Assembly: GCA_905193085.1 (NCBI GenBank)
Contig: CAJJNI010000022.1
Coordinates: 1 to 17,656 of the forward strand
Direction of reading: 5' to 3'
Length of the DNA: 17,656 bases
DNA from: an uncultured Lachnospiraceae bacterium
GTDB lineage: Bacteria > Bacillota > Clostridia > Lachnospirales > Lachnospiraceae
Shown here piece by piece: positions 14,231 to 17,656 of this stretch. Every line of letters starts with the position of its first letter. Position 1 is the stretch's first letter. The notes under the pieces were generated by a model. It did not search any database. It saw only the letters and a program-made list of their open reading frames with translations, and was not told the DNA's origin. The translations under genes and the position numbers were made by a program.

Positions 14231-16381
14231 ATGAAATCAACAGTAAAAAATGTGCCGGTGATTTTGCAGATGGAAGCTGTCGAATGTGGAGCAGCATCAC
14301 TGGCAATGATATTAGCCTACTATAAAAAATATATTCCGCTGGAAGAACTAAGAAACAGATGTAATGTTTCGCGTGATGGAAGTTCGGCAAAGTACATTAT
14401 GCTTGCGGCAAGGTCTTATGGCATGGAGGCCAAAGTTTTTAAGATGGGCACGAAGTCGGTAAGAGAATTAAAAACATTGCCGGCAATTATTCATTGGAAT
14501 TTTAATCATTTTGTTGTTTTATGTGGTTTTAAGGGGGAAAAGGCGGTAATAAATGACCCGGCAGAGGGAAAAATTACAGTGGACGCAGAAGAGTTTAACA
14601 ATTCATTTACAGGAATAGTATTAAGCTTTAGTCCGACAGAACAGTTTGAAGAGTCAGGCTCTAAGAAGAATATAAGAACTTTTATACATAAAAGAATTAA
14701 GGGCAGCTATAAGGCTTTAGTGCTTGTAATTATAACAGGTTTTATTTTGTCATTGCTGGAGCTTATAAAGCCGGTTTTTTATAAGATTTTCATGGATAAA
14801 GTTCTTGTGTATCATTCGCAGTACTGGCTTGATATTATTGTGAGGGGAATGATTGTTGTATTATTGGCAGGGGTTGCGGCGGAAATTTTGAAAAATGTAC
14901 TGATTGCAAGAATTCAGGTGAAGCTTGGTGTTGAAGCTTCGTCATCATTTATGTGGCACATACTCAGGCTCCCTGTAGAATTTTTTTCGCAGAGATATGT
15001 CGGAGATGTTGCGGCAAGGCAGCAGAGCAATATTATTATTGCAGATGCGTTATGTAATGTTCTCGCTCCGACAGTATTAAATGTGCTGATGATTGGAATA
15101 TACATATTTATAATGATTTATTACAATGTGGCACTGGCGGGGTTTGTTCTATTTATAACTGTGTTGAATCTGCTTCTTTTTTTTGTTGTGTCAAAGAAAA
15201 ATTACAGTGCTGCAAAATCAATGCAGCGTGACAGTGGAAGGCTTGCGGGGGCAACAGTTTCAGCAATTTCAATGATTGAGACAATAAAAGCCGGTGGTGC
15301 AGAAATAGATTTTTTTGAAAAAATTGCCGGATATGAAGCAGGTTATAATAATTCAGCAGTTTTTCTTTTAAAACAAAATGCGTATCTTAGGACAATTCCT
15401 GTGCTTCTTCATAAACTGGGAATGTGTGTTATACTTATGATGGGTGTTGAACTTGTGTTTAATGGAAAGTTTACAATTGGTGGGCTGATGGCTTTTCAGT
15501 CATTTGTCAATCTGTTTATGACACCTGTAGATTCTGTTATTGAAGCGGTGCAGAAATGTCAGAATATAAGTGGAAATATAGAACAGATAGAAGATGTTAT
15601 GAATTATGAAGCCGAAGAATTTGATTTTTCAGATGATGAAGCTGACAAAGAATATGACATGCTTAGCGGAAATGTCAGCATCAGTAATCTTTCATATTCA
15701 TTCAGTCCGTTAGCACCGGCATTTATAAATAATTTCAATTTAGATGTGCGAAAAGGTGAAATGATTGCGTTTGTCGGCAGGAGTGGAAGTGGAAAATCTA
15801 CAATTATAAAATTGATTTCCGGGCTTTATAAAATCTCAGAAGGTGACATAACATTTGACGGAAAATCAATTAATAATATTGACAGATATGTATTCAGGGA
15901 ATCAGTAAAAGTTGTAGAACAGAATATTACATTATTCGAAGGGACAATAAGAGATAATGTTACACTGTTTGACAGTACGATTTCTGATGAAGATGTTATA
16001 AATGCATGTAAGGACGCATGCATTCATGATGACATTGTTGCAATGCCGCAGGGCTATGATTCTGTTTTATCTGAAAATGGAGTTAACCTTTCAGGAGGAC
16101 AAAGGCAGAGAATTGAGATTGCGAGAGCATTTGCAGGCAATCCGTCTATAATTATACTTGATGAGGCAACATCAGCATTGGATACACTTACGGAAAAGGC
16201 TGTAATGAATGCTGTGAGAAAAAGAAATGTCACCTGTTTCATTGTTGCACACAGATTATCGGCAGTAAGGGACGCAGACTGCATAATTTATATGGAGAAC
16301 GGAAGTGTAGTTGAAAGCGGTTCACATGATCAACTTATGCAGCAGAACGGAAAGTACGCCAATTTGATAAAAAATGGATAG
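14231..16381 (+). CDS. NHLM-type peptidase/permease/ATPase exporter (C39 peptidase)
   Basis: 716 aa, three domains in order. Residues 1-135 are a C39 cysteine peptidase with oxyanion Q13, nucleophile C19 (EAVECGAAS), H93 (NHFVV) and D109 (NDPAEGK), all present; such domains cut leader peptides, usually after a double glycine. Residues about 150-450 are the six-helix membrane domain. The ATPase has Walker A GRSGSGKST (516-524), LSGGQ (620-624), D644/E645 and H674. It resembles the first ABC component of NHLM bacteriocin systems, so it should cleave and export a small peptide. RBS GAGGAAAAG lies just before ATG 14231. Its last 12 codons, NGKYANLIKNG plus TAG, are the first copy of a 36-bp tandem triplication. 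Confidence 0.92.
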   Translation: MKSTVKNVPVILQMEAVECGAASLAMILAYYKKYIPLEELRNRCNVSRDGSSAKYIMLAARSYGMEAKVFKMGTKSVRELKTLPAIIHWNFNHFVVLCGFKGEKAVINDPAEGKITVDAEEFNNSFTGIVLSFSPTEQFEESGSKKNIRTFIHKRIKGSYKALVLVIITGFILSLLELIKPVFYKIFMDKVLVYHSQYWLDIIVRGMIVVLLAGVAAEILKNVLIARIQVKLGVEASSSFMWHILRLPVEFFSQRYVGDVAARQQSNIIIADALCNVLAPTVLNVLMIGIYIFIMIYYNVALAGFVLFITVLNLLLFFVVSKKNYSAAKSMQRDSGRLAGATVSAISMIETIKAGGAEIDFFEKIAGYEAGYNNSAVFLLKQNAYLRTIPVLLHKLGMCVILMMGVELVFNGKFTIGGLMAFQSFVNLFMTPVDSVIEAVQKCQNISGNIEQIEDVMNYEAEEFDFSDDEADKEYDMLSGNVSISNLSYSFSPLAPAFINNFNLDVRKGEMIAFVGRSGSGKSTIIKLISGLYKISEGDITFDGKSINNIDRYVFRESVKVVEQNITLFEGTIRDNVTLFDSTISDEDVINACKDACIHDDIVAMPQGYDSVLSENGVNLSGGQRQRIEIARAFAGNPSIIILDEATSALDTLTEKAVMNAVRKRNVTCFIVAHRLSAVRDADCIIYMENGSVVESGSHDQLMQQNGKYANLIKNG

Positions 16382-16452
16382 AACGGAAAGTACGCCGGTT
16401 TGATAAATAATGGATAGAACGGAAAGTACGCTGGTTTGATAAATAATGGATA
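16345..16452 (+). repeat. 36-bp tandem triplication covering the 3' end of the C39 transporter gene
   Basis: Three head-to-tail 36-bp units at 16345-16380, 16381-16416 and 16417-16452, each beginning GAACGGAAAGTACGC. Units 2 and 3 differ from each other by one base (GCC versus GCT), and from unit 1 by a few (AAT to GGT, AAA to AAT). Each unit encodes NGKYxxLIxNG and a TAG stop in the transporter frame, so the second and third copies are untranslated unless ambers are read through. Unit length is a multiple of three, so frame is kept into the next gene. Confidence 0.95.
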
Positions 16453-16471
16453 GAATGTGAGGTGGTCTTTA

Positions 16472-17656
16472 GTGAATGGCTTTACAGAAAAAATTCATGC
16501 GAAAAAAAATCTGGACTCATTGGCTTTTGAAGATGCATCAAAAAGTGTGAATAACCTGATTGATGGTCAGAATAATTTAAAAAATAAAAGTTACATAAAT
16601 TCATGTGAAGAAGCTCTTGCGGATATCTGTGGTTATTTTAAAGAAAATATAGTCTCACTCCCAAAAGAAATTGTTGATACAGAAGATATTATGCAGTATG
16701 TAATGAATGAAAGCGGCATAATGAGGCGCAGAGTTGTACTAAATGGTAAATGGTGGAAAGAGGGTGCTGCACCTCTTTTATGCCAGAGTGCAGATGGAAT
16801 ATTCAGGGCACTTCTGCCTTCATATAATGGTGGTTATGAATATAGCGATAACGGTGTTATAAAAAAAGTTACCAGGAAAAATGAAAATTATTTTGAAAAA
16901 GAATGTTATTGTTTTTATAAATCAATGCCATTTAAGTCTTTAAATACAAAAAATTTCATAGCATTTATGTTAAACGCAATATCAATGTTTGATGTTGTAT
17001 GGCTTGTTTTGGTTAACATAATATTTGTGGTGCTCGGAATGATTATGCCGGCAATTAATAAATTTATTTTTAATACGCTTCTCCCGTCAGGAACATCAAA
17101 AGAGATAATTGGAATAAGCGTTCTGCTGGCAGGAACAGTTATTATCCAGTCATACTGCGGGCTTGCAAATTATCTGTGGATAACCCGGATTGGAAATAAA
17201 ACAGATATACTTGTGAAAAATGCCATGTGGGGAAGGGTAATGATGCTGCCTTCAGAGTTTTTCAGAAAATACAGTTCAGGTGAAATATCACAGCGTGTAT
17301 CTGCAATAAATCAGGTATGTGATACTTTGAGCGGACAGCTTATTCCGACATTGCTTACAGCTTCATGCTCGGTAATTTATCTGTTTCAGATTTGGCTGTA
17401 TGCTGGAGAACTTTTATTTCCGTCAGTTGTAATTGTGATTTTAATTGCTTTAATAAATTTAATAACAGCTTATTTAAAAAACAGACAGGAAAAATATAAT
17501 AACCGTATAGAAAATAAACTGTCAGGTATGGTTTTACAGTCATTAAATGCCATTTCTAAAATTAAAATTGCAGGTGCCGAGGTGCGTATTTTCGATAAAT
17601 GGGCAAAAACTTACAGGCAGCTCAAAATGAAACCAGACAAATTTTGTTTGATTTCT
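16472..17656 (+). CDS. NHLM-type second ABC transporter, N-terminal part (runs off window)
   Basis: 395 codons open to the window edge with no stop. The start is GTG 16472 (VNGFTEKIHAKKNL), with GAGGTGG (16459-16465) 6 nt upstream. Residues 1-160 form a soluble region without a C39 peptidase; residues about 163-200, 207-232 and 289-325 are membrane segments. WGRVMMLPSEFFRKYSSGE, followed by SQRVSAIN, is the coupling-helix pattern of ABC exporters. NHLM ABC2 proteins have this layout: an N-terminal extension, a six-helix permease and a C-terminal ATPase, here beyond the window. It would form a pair with the C39 transporter. It is in the same reading frame as that gene and separated by three amber codons. 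Confidence 0.85.
   Translation, partial: MNGFTEKIHAKKNLDSLAFEDASKSVNNLIDGQNNLKNKSYINSCEEALADICGYFKENIVSLPKEIVDTEDIMQYVMNESGIMRRRVVLNGKWWKEGAAPLLCQSADGIFRALLPSYNGGYEYSDNGVIKKVTRKNENYFEKECYCFYKSMPFKSLNTKNFIAFMLNAISMFDVVWLVLVNIIFVVLGMIMPAINKFIFNTLLPSGTSKEIIGISVLLAGTVIIQSYCGLANYLWITRIGNKTDILVKNAMWGRVMMLPSEFFRKYSSGEISQRVSAINQVCDTLSGQLIPTLLTASCSVIYLFQIWLYAGELLFPSVVIVILIALINLITAYLKNRQEKYNNRIENKLSGMVLQSLNAISKIKIAGAEVRIFDKWAKTYRQLKMKPDKFCLIS

Noticed and set aside
16345..16452. 36-bp repeats as a CRISPR array
   Set aside because: The units are directly contiguous with no spacers and the first unit is coding sequence.

Overview
The window looks like chromosomal DNA of a low-GC Gram-positive anaerobe, most likely a Lachnospiraceae (Clostridia). 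The support is the AT-rich sequence, strong AGGAGG-type ribosome binding sites, frequent TTG/GTG starts, dockerin-like calcium-binding modules on secreted proteins, a thioredoxin reductase without a normal NADPH site, and a sugar-acid kinase typical of pectin/uronate users. A relative of Lachnospira (Eubacterium) eligens is a guess from general character; no database search was possible.

Layout. (1) 1-577 is an AT-rich leader with one good promoter. (2) 578-5254 is a tight co-directional run of five genes: a small DUF2007-like protein with a membrane tail, a membrane-anchored unknown, a six-helix membrane unknown, a secreted CHAP-like amidase/peptidase with a dockerin pair, and a large secreted LamG-like protein with an internal dockerin pair. 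(3) 5343-6830 is a thioredoxin unit: trxA, a hairpin, a divergent trxB-like reductase, and a small broken or frameshifted reading frame. (4) 7082-8170 (minus) is a PfkB-family 2-keto-3-deoxygluconate-kinase-like gene, convergent with the trx unit. (5) It is divergent, across a clear two-promoter region, from 8415-11725: a homodimer-type ABC exporter followed by a secreted subtilisin-family protease with a dockerin-like tail. (6) 11852-12067 holds tRNA-Tyr(GTA) and tRNA-Leu(TAA), with a promoter and terminator. (7) 12167 to the end is an NHLM-type peptide-export operon: a periplasmic-binding-protein-like lipoprotein, an NHLM HlyD-like adaptor, a C39-peptidase/permease/ATPase transporter, and the first 395 codons of the second NHLM ABC transporter, which runs off the window.

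How it may work together. The NHLM operon should cleave leader peptides and export a small peptide, but no convincing precursor gene lies in the window. The solute-binding-like lipoprotein leading the operon is unexpected for an exporter and could be a sensor, immunity or capture component. Three separate secreted proteins carry dockerin-like modules (two hydrolase-like, one LamG-like) with no cohesin or scaffoldin visible, suggesting a non-cellulosomal use or partners encoded elsewhere. The most unusual local sequence is a 36-bp triplication at the 3' end of the C39 transporter gene. It repeats the last 12 codons including the amber stop, and leaves that gene in the same reading frame as the next transporter gene.
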